From Promerops cafer (taxonomy: Eukaryota; Chordata; Aves; Passeriformes; Nectariniidae): DNA of 64,000 bases. The stretch's first letter is position 1; every line of letters begins with the position of its first letter. A program made the translations under genes and the position numbers. Of this stretch, positions 12,001 through 23,160 are shown piece after piece. The stretch lies in assembly GCA_013398275.1 (NCBI GenBank), contig VZSE01006029.1, forward strand, positions 1,516,000-1,579,999. The letters run 5' to 3'. The notes under the pieces are model-generated. The model made no database searches and was not told the origin of the DNA. It worked only from the letters and a program-made list of their open reading frames with translations.

Positions 12001-12722
12001 CCAATCTCACAGCCTCTTGTCACATGAATAATGATGCTGAAATCTGCAGAGTTCTGTAAAATGGCCTACTGGATAAAGACCATTATGTTTAATAAAATTT
12101 ATACAAGGGGTTTTTTTATTTTGCATTGAGAAAGAACAATAGAATACACCTAATTCATTTCAGTTTTAAATAAAAGAATGACTCAGAAGCCACAGAGTGA
12201 TTAGCAAATAGGAAATGGAGAAAGACCTCTGAGTTGTGACTTTGAGACAATATTCTATTGTAATATCTTTGAAAAATAATCAAAACAGACTTTAATATTA
12301 ACCTGTCATTGCATTGTAAAAGGATGTAGAGAGAACAGTAAGCAGTATCAATGAAATTAATCTAATGACATTTTATTGTTGCCACAGACTAGAAATCCAG
12401 AAATTCGGCCGACAAAAGGAAAATATTCTAGAATTTCTTACTAAATTATGCAGTTTCAACAATTTTATAGATTATATTATGGGGTAAAAAAATGTTCATT
12501 TTCAAATCTAAAAGCTCAATTTTCACAAGAGCTCTGTTTGTCTTGGTTCTGTGATCCTGCCTTGCTGCAAGAATAAATTTCAGCAGTGCTGTTGTCAAAC
12601 AGCATGTGCAATAATTTTCACTGTGCTGTTAAAACTCCCTGCCACTACAACACAGACATGTAAGAAGTGTAAGTTAGGATTGAATCCAAAGCTTTTAAAC
12701 CCTACATTAGCCTAAGTTTATC
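9013..12722. other. Gene-free AT-rich DNA
   Basis: I see no supported exon. A short TA run lies at about 9640-9653. A perfect palindrome (8-bp arms, 3-nt spacer, ACAGAGGT/ACCTCTGT) occupies 10817-10835 inside a slightly GC-richer stretch (10790-11050). Confidence 0.55.
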
Positions 12723-12728
12723 TTTATT
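12723..12728 (-). terminator. Candidate poly(A) signal AATAAA
   Basis: TTTATT on + reads AATAAA on -. It lies 184 bases beyond the TAA of the candidate terminal exon at 12912-13136. The hexamer is common by chance in such AT-rich DNA. Confidence 0.2.
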
Positions 12729-12911
12729 GAAATACAACATTTGTTTTATAAAACAACAATTAGTGGTCTAATGTAATTTAAATTGCTGTCTCCAAATAAG
12801 ATGCTAAAAGAAAAATATATTGTTCCATTGAGATAGTGAGTAAAAGCAAATCTCAAAATAAGAACAAATGGAGGTATTATCCCATGAGAAGGAGCCTTCT
12901 GAATCGATCTA

Positions 12912-13136
12912 TTATTTCGCAGCTTGAAATGTGCCACTATTGTACTTCCACTTGATTATGAGTCTTGTTATCACTTCCTCCAGTTGATCCAAATTGAGTG
13001 CTTCTGACATTTGCAAAGTTACTTGCATATTCCACTGCACAGCAGGGAAAACCTTGTTAATGAAGGAATAACAAGCAGAAGAAGTGAATAAATATTTAGC
13101 TGATGGTAAAGAGTTACATTTGCTGGTATTTAAATG
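12912..13136 (-). CDS. Candidate terminal coding exon, unknown product
   Basis: On the minus strand a very strong acceptor (GGG, nine T, ATTTTCAG) abuts the first base at 13136. The frame is then open in phase 0 for 74 codons to TAA at 12912-12914. The predicted stretch ends with an amphipathic, charged segment (ALNLDQLEEVITRLIIKWKY), which looks helical. An AATAAA follows 184 bases downstream. I do not recognise the protein. Two other minus-strand candidates upstream (14547-14679 and 15818-15963) both end in phase 1. Spliced to this exon they would meet a stop after seven codons, so no joined gene is supported. Chance is a serious alternative. Confidence 0.2.
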   Translation of the reverse strand, partial: HLNTSKCNSLPSAKYLFTSSACYSFINKVFPAVQWNMQVTLQMSEALNLDQLEEVITRLIIKWKYNSGTFQAAK

Positions 13137-14431
13137 CTGAAAATAAAAAAAAACCCAAACCAACTCAAGCCACAGTAACATGCTTGTTTATGTCCTCTAA
13201 AGAGGGGTGCTAGCGGTGTTTTTCTCTGTGCCACAGGGCACTTTCATTTCCTGATTCTATTATACACTAACTGGCCACCTGAACCTGCCAATGAACTTGT
13301 TCTATTGTGTTTTTCTATTTTTAATCCAAAAGGAGTAAACACATTTCTCATCAGATGTGTCACACACTGCTCTACATTGGTGAGATTTATGAAGGTGTCA
13401 CTGAGTTATTACAGAGCCATTCATTTATAAATAGGTGTCCATTCTTCAGGAAATCATAAATGATAGGAGTATTGCCACCATTTCACAAAATCTGTATTGT
13501 AAGAAGGATGCCCATTAGTGATCTTTTTTGACTGCACTACACAGGTGTAATTTGTTTTTTATCCCTCCCCCATTACTCCAAGGCTTTTTCTCTACTTTAT
13601 GATTATGTTCAACCAGATTCCTGCACTGGATGGTCAACATTAGTAGAGCAAGGAACATAAAAACTGCTTCAATAGTCATCTTTACATAAAAAAAAGCACT
13701 TATAAAATTTTCTCTTTAACCAGGCAGGCTTGCAGACCCTGAGTCAGCTCTCCTGTTTTGTATATATTTTTTTAATGGTCTTCAGAAGTTGATGAAGAGG
13801 TACACTTAGCAGATGCTCTTCTTAAAACACCTACCACTCCAGGTTGCCCAGGAATGGATATGAATGCCACTGTAGCCATATGACAATGACAAATCTTAAA
13901 ATCTCCCGTCAAATGTCTTACTAGCAAAGAATCTTTAATGTATCATTAGTGACATTTTAAACTAACTTGAGAGAAAAACTTATATTGCAAATCATAAGGA
14001 AAACTTGCCTGATAGGAGAGTTGCTGCAGAATCATGAGAATCAAAGGGAAATTGTAGAGAAAAATATAGATGTATTGAAGGGCTCTGGAAAAGCAAAAAA
14101 AAAGAGAACGAAAAACCCAAAGTATCAGCATCCTTTAAATTTACAGTTCTTTTAAACTTCGTATGTGATATTATGGCAATGTAATTAGGTCACATTAAAA
14201 AAGACTGGAGCATATTTTCTGGCTTATTAATCTTCCTTTAATGGTCATTTGGCATATGACACGTCCTCTCAGATTTTTCATTATTCTAATATTTCAAATA
14301 TTATTTTTACAATCACCAGCACACAAACCCAGAAGAAAAATGTTTGCTTAGTGTGTTCAATGTCACTAGATTTTGACTATGTCACCTGACCATTTAAGCT
14401 AAAATGAAGAGTCACTTTCCACACTGTAGGG

Positions 14432-14446
14432 TTTTTTTTTTTTTTT
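14432..14446. repeat. T15 homopolymer
   Basis: Fifteen T residues, followed by further T/G-rich sequence to about 14490. Confidence 0.9.
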
Positions 14447-14546
14447 GGCTGTTTTAGGGGTTTTTTTTGTTGTTCGTGTGTGTGCATGTGCTTAATTTGC
14501 TGTGAATGAGTCAGGGAAAACCCAGAAAAAACCCAGAACCCCTTAC

Positions 14547-14679
14547 CTTTGCAGATGCCATCTAATTTCCTTTTGGAAGTCGAATAATGGGATGGTTTGA
14601 AGGCTTTGAACTCTTCAAATTTGATTTTCATTTGATATAGAGGGGTAACAATAGTATCTTTGTTATTCTCTTCTATGTC
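14547..14679 (-). CDS. Candidate internal coding exon, unknown product
   Basis: The minus strand shows a strong donor, AAAG then GTAAGG, with the exon ending at 14547. The frame upstream of it is open for 44 codons from a possible acceptor (CTCTGCTGAG) at 14680. It encodes a hydrophilic, lysine- and glutamate-rich stretch, with KIKFEEFKAFKPSHYSTSKR in its centre. An in-frame TAA lies 18 bases upstream of the proposed start. The acceptor is weaker than the donor. An alternative is a first coding exon starting at the ATG at 14629-14631. It ends in phase 1, which does not match the neighbouring candidates. Confidence 0.2.
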
Positions 14680-14974
14680 CTCAGCAGAGTTATGATTTTA
14701 TTCTGACAGCAGGAGCTTTGTTCCACTTTTGAAGTCCTCTTTCACGCATAGAGAACATTGTGTTAGAAAAACAAATGCCTTCACTCTGGCACCAACTTTA
14801 ACAGCCAAGAAATAACATGAAAAATCCATGTACAGACTCCAAACAGCAAATGGGATTGATTGACATATGTTTAAAATAGATCCCTTTCTGCACTTTAACT
14901 GATTTCCATGCCCAATCTTTGGAGTCTAAGAAGCACCCAGGAGTGTAAAGTCTGCCTAGGCTCCAAAATGAGGA

Positions 14975-15459
14975 TTGTGCCTGCATGTGTGGTGTGTTAG
15001 ACGAGAACTTTCCACTCATCTTTGCAAGGGACTACCCTTAGATATGGAAGGATTCTTGCTCCTTATGCTGAGCTACGTTTACAAACCACTGCAAAAATAT
15101 GTCTTGGCAAATATATTTCGAAACGGTAAAAGTGCTCTGTGGATCTTCTCGAAACATTTGAGGGGACAGAGCTTCCACAGGCTCTCTGATAGCACAAGTA
15201 TTAGCACAAAAAACGAATGCAGCAAAATAGATCTACTGAAAGGCAAGAGGGGAATTTTTTTATGATTAATCCACTCTCCATCATGAAGCCATGCTCCTCT
15301 CCACATCTTCCCCCTGCTCCTGTTCATTGCAGAAGGTGTAGGTCTCTTTTTCTCTGCTACAGTGTTGTGTCCCTGTGTCACCAGCTCTCTGCTCCTCTCC
15401 ATCTCCATCTTCTCATTTAGGTGTATGTATACATTTTTATTCTTCTCCCTTTCATGCAT
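14975..15459. other. Stretch open on both strands, no gene assigned
   Basis: The plus strand is open at 14975-15265 and the minus strand at 15079-15459 (126 codons, ATG start). The minus strand also has a strong acceptor-like tract (TTCCCCTCTTGCCTTTCAG) near 15230-15250. Neither translation resembles a family I know, and no donor fits. It is noted because low stop density on both strands is uncommon here. Confidence 0.2.
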
Positions 15460-15817
15460 TTTTATTTATACTGATCACTAATAAAGTGGTTCCCCAGATT
15501 TATGCATGAAAATATTACCTTTTCTTTGCTTGTGTCCCTCTTAAAACACTCATCTCCAGCCCTATCTACCAGAGCTGTTATTCATCCACTGAAAAAACAA
15601 ATCAGATAATTCTGATGGAAATGTGCAGTCACATTTCAGCTGTTGGTCAGGATCAAAGAGAGAAATCCTACTACACTTGTCTCTCTTTTTCTGTCTTTTT
15701 TACTCTGCTTTGAAGACAAGAAGGTAAAGCTCCAATAAGTACACCAGAGATAAAGAACCCAAAAAAACCCACAAAGGTTCCTAAGCATCACTGCATTAAA
15801 AAGTAAGTCAGCAGTAC

Positions 15818-15963
15818 CTTTAGCTTGAATCCAGCTTTGCCTAATTGTTTCATGTTGTAGCAGGGAATAGGTTTTAATAATGCGTAGATCTACTACTTGC
15901 TTTTCCAGCTGAACATATACCAAGCTCCTTGGGGCAAAGGCAAGTTTCTTGTTCCATATAGAT
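15818..15963 (-). CDS. Candidate internal coding exon, unknown product
   Basis: This is one of the two best-framed exon candidates. On the minus strand a T-rich tract ending TTATTGAGCAG forms an acceptor, with the first exon base at 15963. The last base is 15818, where AAAG meets GTACTG. Its length of 146 nt gives 48 full codons with one extra base at each end (phase 2 in, phase 1 out). The translated stretch is mixed hydrophobic and charged and looks helical, with LEKQVVDLRIIKTYSLLQHE in the middle. I cannot assign a gene, and found no partner exon with matching phase. Confidence 0.25.
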
Positions 15964-17794
15964 CTGCTCAATAAGTAAATAATAAATGGTTTGGCTCAGG
16001 GGCATTAACAGCAATCAATTTTACCCTATTTTTAATGTGATGATATCAGCTATGTTGTGATACTAAGTTAGATATGAACAAATATCACTCTCTTATGAGT
16101 AATATCTGATAGATTAGACATTGCTCAAAACATTGTTATGGAAAAGGAGACCTAGTTTTGGGATTTTTTTCTTGTTTAGAGTGTATGGCATATCTGAATC
16201 TTGGTCTGTCCCATAGTTTGGTAACTGGCACCTGAGGTATTACCCCCTTTCACTCATTATTATTTCTTCTTTCACCTATACCTAGCACTAGTTTGCATCT
16301 AGTAAGGGGATGGTGATAAGAGGTTTTGCATTTGAATTTTCCCTCTTGACCTTTCAATTTCTTAGAAAAAAAAATTACTTCATTTTCTTTTATGGAATAA
16401 CACCTTTCTAACTGACACAAACTCCCTGGGGGGAGCAGGATGAGCTGATAGCAGCCCAGGCTAGTTTTCATCATGTGGTGCTGAGCCCTGAATAGAGTAT
16501 TTTTAGTTATTATAGCAGTATACAAAGCCAGTGACCTGAGTACAATAGCTGTGACCCATAGATTGCAGTGTCAAGGAATTTTTCCAGGATACAGTGAGAA
16601 CTGAGTAACTAGCAGTGTCTTATTTTCTGTGCCTGTGTACAGACAAAACCTTGTGGGTGTGACTTAAAAGAACTAGGCCATAGCTTGGAGAATTAATCCA
16701 GATAATTAGAGAGCATGGTGCCACATTCTTCTGTGCAGAGGGAAAAACAATATTTTAAAGGACAGGATTCACATACCAAAGGGTTGCAGATAATTTAGGT
16801 AATGCCTACCCATCTTTGCAACTTATGTCCACAGGGTTTAAGGAAGCATTGAACGCATGATGTGTTGGAAGTGATGGTCTTGTGATTTTTTGATCATTGT
16901 CTGGCCTGAAAAAAACCCATAGACCTGCAGAACAGAAGCATCAGTGTCAGTATTGATGGTCCAATATCGCTGGCAGCAGATGATCTACTTATATCTCCAT
17001 AGTGATGGTGTTGGAGGAATCACATAAGGAGGATTGCAGGCCATCTGACTGCTTGTCTTTTTACTTTGCTTTTGCAGTCCCAGACATTTCCATTAAAACT
17101 GACATTCAATTGAATAAACAGAGGGCTTTAAATCTGGTGTTTGTCACATTAAGAAAGAACCCTGGTGTTTTTGTTTTGTTTTTTTTTTTTTTTTACTTAC
17201 AGACTTTTGCAACTGCACTGAGGCAGAGGCAGAAATTGAAATTGAGGGTTTACAAAATAACTGCAGGTTGTGTCCGTGTGTCTAAAAGGGGAGAGCACAT
17301 ATTTTGTGTTGTACCGTGGCCCCAGAGGATACTGCATCATCATCTCAGACTCTGTGTATGACTCACACTGTGTTTATGGGCATCTGAACTATGTACATTT
17401 TAATTTATTGAGGAAGTTAACCATACAGCCTACTGGAAAAGAAAAAGTCCATTATAAGAAACTTGGACTTGAAGAGCATTGGGACTGAGTCTGAGCAGAC
17501 AGCTGACAAGATAATTGAGTGTTTGGTTCCTTAGGTCATCCAAAATTCAGGTGCTTAGAGCTCTATAGAAAGTTATGTTCTGCAGAAGTAATATATACTG
17601 TAAATAAATCAAGGTAGAATGAATTATTTAGTTTCTTTCTGATATTTAGCACATTGACCATCAAATTTAGTAGAAGCAGCATTTGCTCAGTCTTGGAAAA
17701 AACCTGACTCTTCTCTAGCTGAGCTGTGAGACTAACTGTATCTGAATTTATATATAGGATACCATGGACCATTTGAACCCCTTTTTTCTCCTCG
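15964..17794. other. No gene seen
   Basis: AT-rich DNA. A minus-strand open segment at 16250-16525 follows a strong acceptor-like tract (CTGCTCCCCCCAG near 16427) but has only ambiguous donors. A T16 run at 17179-17194 followed by ACTTACAG makes a textbook-looking acceptor on + at 17203. The open segment after it has no donor. Confidence 0.5.
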
Positions 17795-18060
17795 TGATTT
17801 GAGGGGTCCGTGGGGGAGAGGGGTTGATGATATCATACTGCCATCTGGTGACCACCGTCAGAAAAGTTAACCTCGAGGAGGAAACCCCAAATGCCAACAA
17901 GTGCAGGATTTAACTTGTAAGTGGATGAGGAAGGGGTGAGAGAACAGAGGCAGGCAGCTGCCGGGGCAGGGGCACATCGAGAGCGGCCGCTCCCTCCCAG
18001 CCCGGAGCCCAGGCTGCCTCTCCTCGCCCACATGTCCTTACAGTGGTGCTGTGCAGGGCT
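17795..18060. promoter_or_regulatory. Small CpG-bearing, GC-rich patch
   Basis: About ten CpG dinucleotides occur in roughly 220 bases, including a GCGGCCGC octamer near 17982, against a background almost devoid of CpG. Composition rises to GC-rich between 17940 and 18030. The patch is too small to be a classical CpG island. It could be an insulator, an enhancer or the promoter of a non-coding transcript. Open frames on both strands here follow from composition and are not called. Confidence 0.35.
17838..17851 (-). promoter_or_regulatory. CTCF-like binding motif
   Basis: On the minus strand the site reads TCACCAGATGGCAG. It agrees at 13 of 14 positions with the degenerate CTCF core (CCASYAGRKGGCRS) as I recall it. 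It sits at the left edge of the CpG patch. One motif match does not prove occupancy. Confidence 0.4.
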
Positions 18061-18135
18061 GGCTTTAAATTTAATTAACAGGAGAGCTCATTCATTCACT
18101 CACTAAGAGAAACTGAATATTCAGAGCATAGGGTT

Positions 18136-18150
18136 TCTCTCTCTCTTTTT

Positions 18151-18183
<33 letters not shown>

Positions 18184-18188
18184 CTTTT
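18136..18188. repeat. (CT)n followed by T31 tract
   Basis: A short CT repeat leads into 31 uninterrupted T residues at 18153-18183. The order relative to the GC patch does not fit the poly(A) tail of a retrogene on the minus strand. Confidence 0.9.
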
Positions 18189-19839
18189 AAGAGAGGCTTA
18201 AATACAGTTTCCATGGCAGTTAATCCAACTTTGACCCAAATTAAATTTCACTGTCTAAAAATTCATTCAGCCAGAGAAGGACAATGCTTAGCCCTATCTG
18301 AACGAGGCACAGAGCTGTGTGAGAACATTTCTCCTCCCCTGTTTTGCTCTTTGCAGCAGGAACTTCTATAATTGTGAAGCCAGTTGGTGCTGCTGAAACC
18401 CTCGCCTGGCTGCCAGAAGCAGCCCAGTGACCTTCCCAGGGATCCTGTTCCTATACATGGTCCACTCAGGACATAAGGATTTGGTGGCATATTGCAGCCT
18501 CACTAGGAAAGTCAACCATTCAAAAATGTCTTATTTCTGTTTCAAAATGAAGACTAATCCATTTTGTGTCCTTCTGAGGAAATAATCTCATTGATGCTCA
18601 CTCTCATAAAACACTATTTTATGACACTATCAGTACAAAACAAGTAATTTAGGTATTATAGCAGTATTTTAGATGATACCTACTATCAAAGGTAGTATCA
18701 AAGACTCTCTCACCATAATGGTGCTGAAGCACAATAGAGCTTTTATAATATAAAAGAACTTTCCCTACCTCTTATCATGCTGATGGGGACACAGTCCCTG
18801 TTTCAGTCCTGCCCATAGTGGCAAATTACTTTTAACGTACTATATATTTCAGTGATATCTAGTTAAGATTTCATTATGACATTTCGGTATAAAATATAAT
18901 GTACATTTCTACAATGTTTTCCTAAAACATTACTGTGGGTGAGATTTTTCACATTAACCACAATTGCAGAAATGACTGATGTTTAAATCTGAAGGCAATT
19001 TTAGTCATTATTAAACTTCATTATAAAATAAAGTACGTGGGTGGAATTGGAGTTTGATGCTTTTGTAATTTGCTCTACCTTTTCAATGTACTTTTCAGTT
19101 ACATTAACTGAATCATTTCGTCTTATAGATGCAAAGATGAAGGAGAAGAACAAAAACATGCCCATTAACTGAAGCAGTGCAAATGTACATAGTTAATGGA
19201 AACCATTTTGACATTTTGTATTTGATTCCATGGTGTGTCTACTCAAACAATTTCAATGGCACATTAGAACAAAATGCTACATTGTGCTCTTCACTAAGAA
19301 TGCAAGTAATAGACTTCAAAAATTACCTTTCGACTCAAAGTATTATCTGTTGGAAATGAAATGTTTTACATTATGAAAAGCTAATAGCAGTAAGGGGGAG
19401 CAATGGGCTGCAATGAGAATTGAGGCAGAGAGGGTTTTTTGACCCTGTGTTTCCCAAATGCTTGTGTTTTTTCAAATTATGTCAGAATTGCTTAGATAGT
19501 GACATAAACTCATCTGTTTAATGACAATTAATTGACCATGTTATAATTAAAAGCTTCTTATGCAAGATCATGTTAAATATTGTGGCAGTATTTTTTTCTG
19601 TCACAGATAAGTCATTGCTTTTACAAAACCAGTTGGTTTTTTTCCCATGATTGAATGAATTCAAAGACCAGATGCTGTCTGAACCATATTTCCACTCTGA
19701 TGCTATAGCAAGGTTTACCTCTTCAACAAATTATGTGTTTCACCACAGGATAGTTTATCTGTTGGCAAGCATTCATAATTATGCAATAAGTATTTAATCC
19801 TGATTGATGAAAATATTTTTAATTTCTTGTCATTTTCAG
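18189..19839. other. No gene seen
   Basis: AT-rich sequence without supported exons or recognisable repeats. A minus-strand frame at 18263-18490 reflects slightly higher GC and lacks splice framing. Confidence 0.5.
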
Positions 19840-20030
19840 GCCAGGTAAAATCACTGTATCTTAAATTTCACATTTGAAACTTCATAGAGGTACCATTCTT
19901 CTGATTGCCTCAAAAATATTGCCCTATAACCACTTCTCTGTGGCAATACAGCAATTAAACATAAGAACAGCTGAACTGCAGCTCTGGAATGCAACTAGAA
20001 AAAACAAAATCCTCTGCATACACATTTCAG
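19840..20030 (+). ncRNA. Candidate non-coding exon
   Basis: A strong acceptor (TTTCTTGTCATTTTCAG, ending at 19839) and a perfect donor (TTTCAG followed by GTAAGT at 20031) frame 191 nt. All three frames hit a stop within the first 60 bases, so the whole segment cannot be an internal coding exon. It could be an exon of a long non-coding RNA or of a UTR. No companion exon was identified. Confidence 0.2.
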
Positions 20031-22660
20031 GTAAGTCCTGGTTTTGGCATTTCAGTGAAATGTTTGGCTACAGATTTTTGCCTCATTCAGCTACAGAACT
20101 GAGTGTTTGGCTGATGGATAGACCGCAAGCCCCTATAAGCAAATTCAGTTTTACAAGAGCTTAGGCTATGCTTGCCTTCCTTCTGTCCTCCTGCCTGCTT
20201 TTCTGTGTCAGGTTTTCTTTCCAGGTGATGTCTGGAATTCTACAACTGGCATCAAAAAGTTGTTATAATTTCTAGTTGTTATCCTCGGTTCACTCCAGGG
20301 AAGAAGGTTGTCACTTTTTGGCTTCACTTGATTGCTCTACCATATACTTACCATTTCTGGTGACTATTGCAATTTTTCACAAGAATGAGATATCAGAATT
20401 TCAGTACTCGTTATGCATTTCAAAAGAGAACAAAACCTCATTCCCTTTAGCTTCCAAGTCTTCTCTAGTGCACCGTTCCCCAGTCTTTTCTCTCTAAGTC
20501 ACTTCTGTCTGACAGACAATTAAAAAGTAAAAATACTGAAAATTAAACAAAAAATAAATCCCACTTCTGTAAGCATTGACTTCCATGTAATAAAGAAAAT
20601 AAACAAGTTGAATGAGGTAAAAAAGAGCCAAGAAACAAATATTTAACATTTAGACTAGCTCTTACCATATCAGTATCAGCTGAAAGGTATAGGTAGGAGC
20701 CAGCCACTGATTCCTATCAGTTCTTGCCAGCAGGCAGAGAGGCCTTCCGTACTAATTAATTTTTTATCATAGTATACATATAATACTCCTAATCCTTGCA
20801 TAATGGTAAGTGATTCTACTATGAAATATTTGTAAATGGAAGAGTGAAATTAATATCTTTTTAAAAAGGGGACTGTTTCTTCTTACAAAGCTAAGCACGT
20901 TATCTACCCTCTTCTGCCCCATTAGCATCAGGATTGGGATGAAAGATAGTTTAATAATTTTTTTTTTGCTAAATGCTTAAACTATCCTTCAGCTGCAAAA
21001 GAAGGAAAAATATCAGCTTTGCTTCTTACAGATAAATCCTATTCTTTGAAGATCTATTTCTCTGATTTTATTGGATGCTTACTTCTTTTATATAGTTTAA
21101 GACCATGTGGAAATTAGAGCCACTAAGCAAAACATCACATATTCAAAAGGTTGAAGCAGTGCATCAGTGCTATTGGTGCTTTATAGCTTTTTTCCCTCTG
21201 TTTGTGCATGTGTAGGCTACTGGGAATATTACAAATATTGCGTCTTACAGTCTTAGGTAACCTGATTATAAAAAGATTTGAAAATAGAAGAGTTCCTAAG
21301 CAGTGCATCTGCACACAGAGTGTATAATCTCAGAGACTGATTCACCATGGTGTCACTCATGTTGTACGCTACTGAAATTCTACTGGCATAAAACTGGACT
21401 ATCAAACAGGAAAATTAGGTCCTCAAACTCTTTTTATAGAAGCTGAGCTGCTTTGTTTTGTTATCCTTCTACCCAGAGTATAAAATATGTATGAATAAGG
21501 CAGTTTCTGCTGAGTCATTGTGTTGAAAACTTTTTGCTAACTCCAGCCAGCATAAAGATTTGTTTCCTGGACAAAGGTCAGAACACAGGTGGACATGTGG
21601 GAAAAAGACTATAAGACAAATTTTGTGGGAGAGAAGAAATCTGCATTTTTATTATTATCAAAACTAATAGTGAAGTCAAATTCAAGCAAAATTATCAGAA
21701 AATTATGATAATACAGGAAAAAAGTTAATTTTACATTAACCTGCTAGGGATAACTCTAACACAAGCCTAAGAGAGAAAGTTACAAAGTAGTCATAATACA
21801 CCAGAGAATATGATCAGTAAATACATCTTCAGTGCAGAACCTTTCTTCCATTATCTTAGTATGAATCAGCTTTAATACAAACACACCTGCCATGGCAACT
21901 TGACTTGCCAATCAACCTCTCTATCAATTATATCTAAACTTCAACCCAATTTTTTCTTACACTAACCCTCACCTAAAATTGTGCTCAGACATGTCGAGCA
22001 GGGATGAAGTATTCTTTATAGTTTCTGTTCTTTTCAATGGCTGTATTTTGCACTTTCTTTCCTCAAAATTAAAAACTTTAAAATATTATTTATGAAGAAT
22101 TCTAAAAATATTAACTAAAACATCTCCACGTGTCCATTAGCTTTTTGCTCTAGTTTTGTGGGGATTTTGTTTGGGGTTTTTTTGGTGGGTTTTTTTTTTA
22201 ACTTTGTTTTTTTTGCTTTTTAGTTCAGGATCAGCCTTTGTCTTTTAATCTTTGGCTTTTTAAAAGACAGAATGCATAAGGTGGCCTTGATATATCAATT
22301 TGTCTTGTTGATACAAAAGGCAGTTTAGGGCAAGAAGCATAACCATCAGAGCTATAATGCCATTTGACTTTATGACAAAGTTCCTGGTAGACAATGAACA
22401 TTTTTATAAATGTAACCAAGAACAGCCCATTTTACAGCCACCTACTTGTTATTTAACTAGGTGGTAAATCACCCTTTGGAAAGCAGCTAAATGCTTACAG
22501 ACTTGTGACCCATTAGTTTAATATCAGAGACCTGTAATTTTATATTTTGGGTAGTCAGACTTCAGTATCCTCCTGGGTACTCTTCTCGTCAGTGGAAGAG
22601 ACAGGATCATGTTGAACTAGTTATCTTCTCTCCTTAAAGTAGTGCAATAATCTTTTGTAG
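20031..22660. other. No gene seen; T/G-rich run at its end
   Basis: AT-rich DNA with no supported exon. Bases 22155-22220 form a T/G-rich low-complexity tract with repeated GGGG and T-run segments. A minus-strand open segment at 22231-22419 after an acceptor-like CTACCAG has no donor and ends in a stop. It is not called. Confidence 0.5.
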
Positions 22661-23160
22661 CATTCAGCTCTGGGATCTCCAGCACAGGAAGGACATTGAC
22701 CTGTTGGAGCAAGTCCAGAGGAAGCCAGCAATTTGACTGGAAGGATGGAGCACCTCTTCTACAGGGAAAGGCTGAGAGAGCTGGGATTGTTCAGGCTCTA
22801 GAACAGAAGGCTTCAGGGTGACCTAGCTAGGACCTTTCAGTACCTGAAGGGAGCCTGCAAGAAAGATGAAGAGGGACTGTTTACAAGGGTATTTACAGAA
22901 CAAGCTGGAATGGAAACTGAAAGAGAGTGGGTTTGGATTAGATATTAGGAAGAAATTTTTTACTGTGAAGGTGGTGAGGCACTGGCACAGGTTTCCCAGA
23001 GAAGTTGTGGATGCCCCAACCTTGGGAGTGTTCAAGGCCAGGTTGGGTGGGACTCTGTGTAACCTCGTCTAGTGAAAGGTGTCCCTGCTCATGGCAGGGG
23101 GATTGGAACTGTACAACTTTTAAGGTACCTTTCAGCCCAGGCCTTTCTATCATTCTATGA
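22661..23160 (+). mobile_element. CR1 LINE fragment, 3' end
   Basis: 5'-truncated CR1 with the characteristic run of blocks. 'GATCTCCAGCACAGGAAGGA' begins near 22674, GACATTGACCTGTTGGAGCA lies near 22692, and GGGATTGTTCAGGCTCTAGA near 22783. 'GATTAGATATTAGGAAGAAA' is near 22936, GTGTTCAAGGCCAGGTTGGG near 23029, and CATGGCAGGGGGATTGGAAC near 23091. It ends in CATTCTATGATCA. The end-type with CATGGCAGGGGG is typical of younger avian CR1 subfamilies. Frames within it (both strands, 22823-23153) are element shadows. Confidence 0.95.

Noticed and set aside
12912..15963. One three-exon minus-strand gene joining the 15.8, 14.6 and 13.1 kb candidates
   Set aside because: Reading phases do not chain: the first ends in phase 1 while the second and third are open only from phase 0.
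17179..17240. Strong acceptor after a T16 run
   Set aside because: The downstream open segment has no donor and no recognisable content; T runs followed by CAG arise easily by chance.
22823..23153. Overlapping open frames on both strands
   Set aside because: They are CR1 3'-region sequence.
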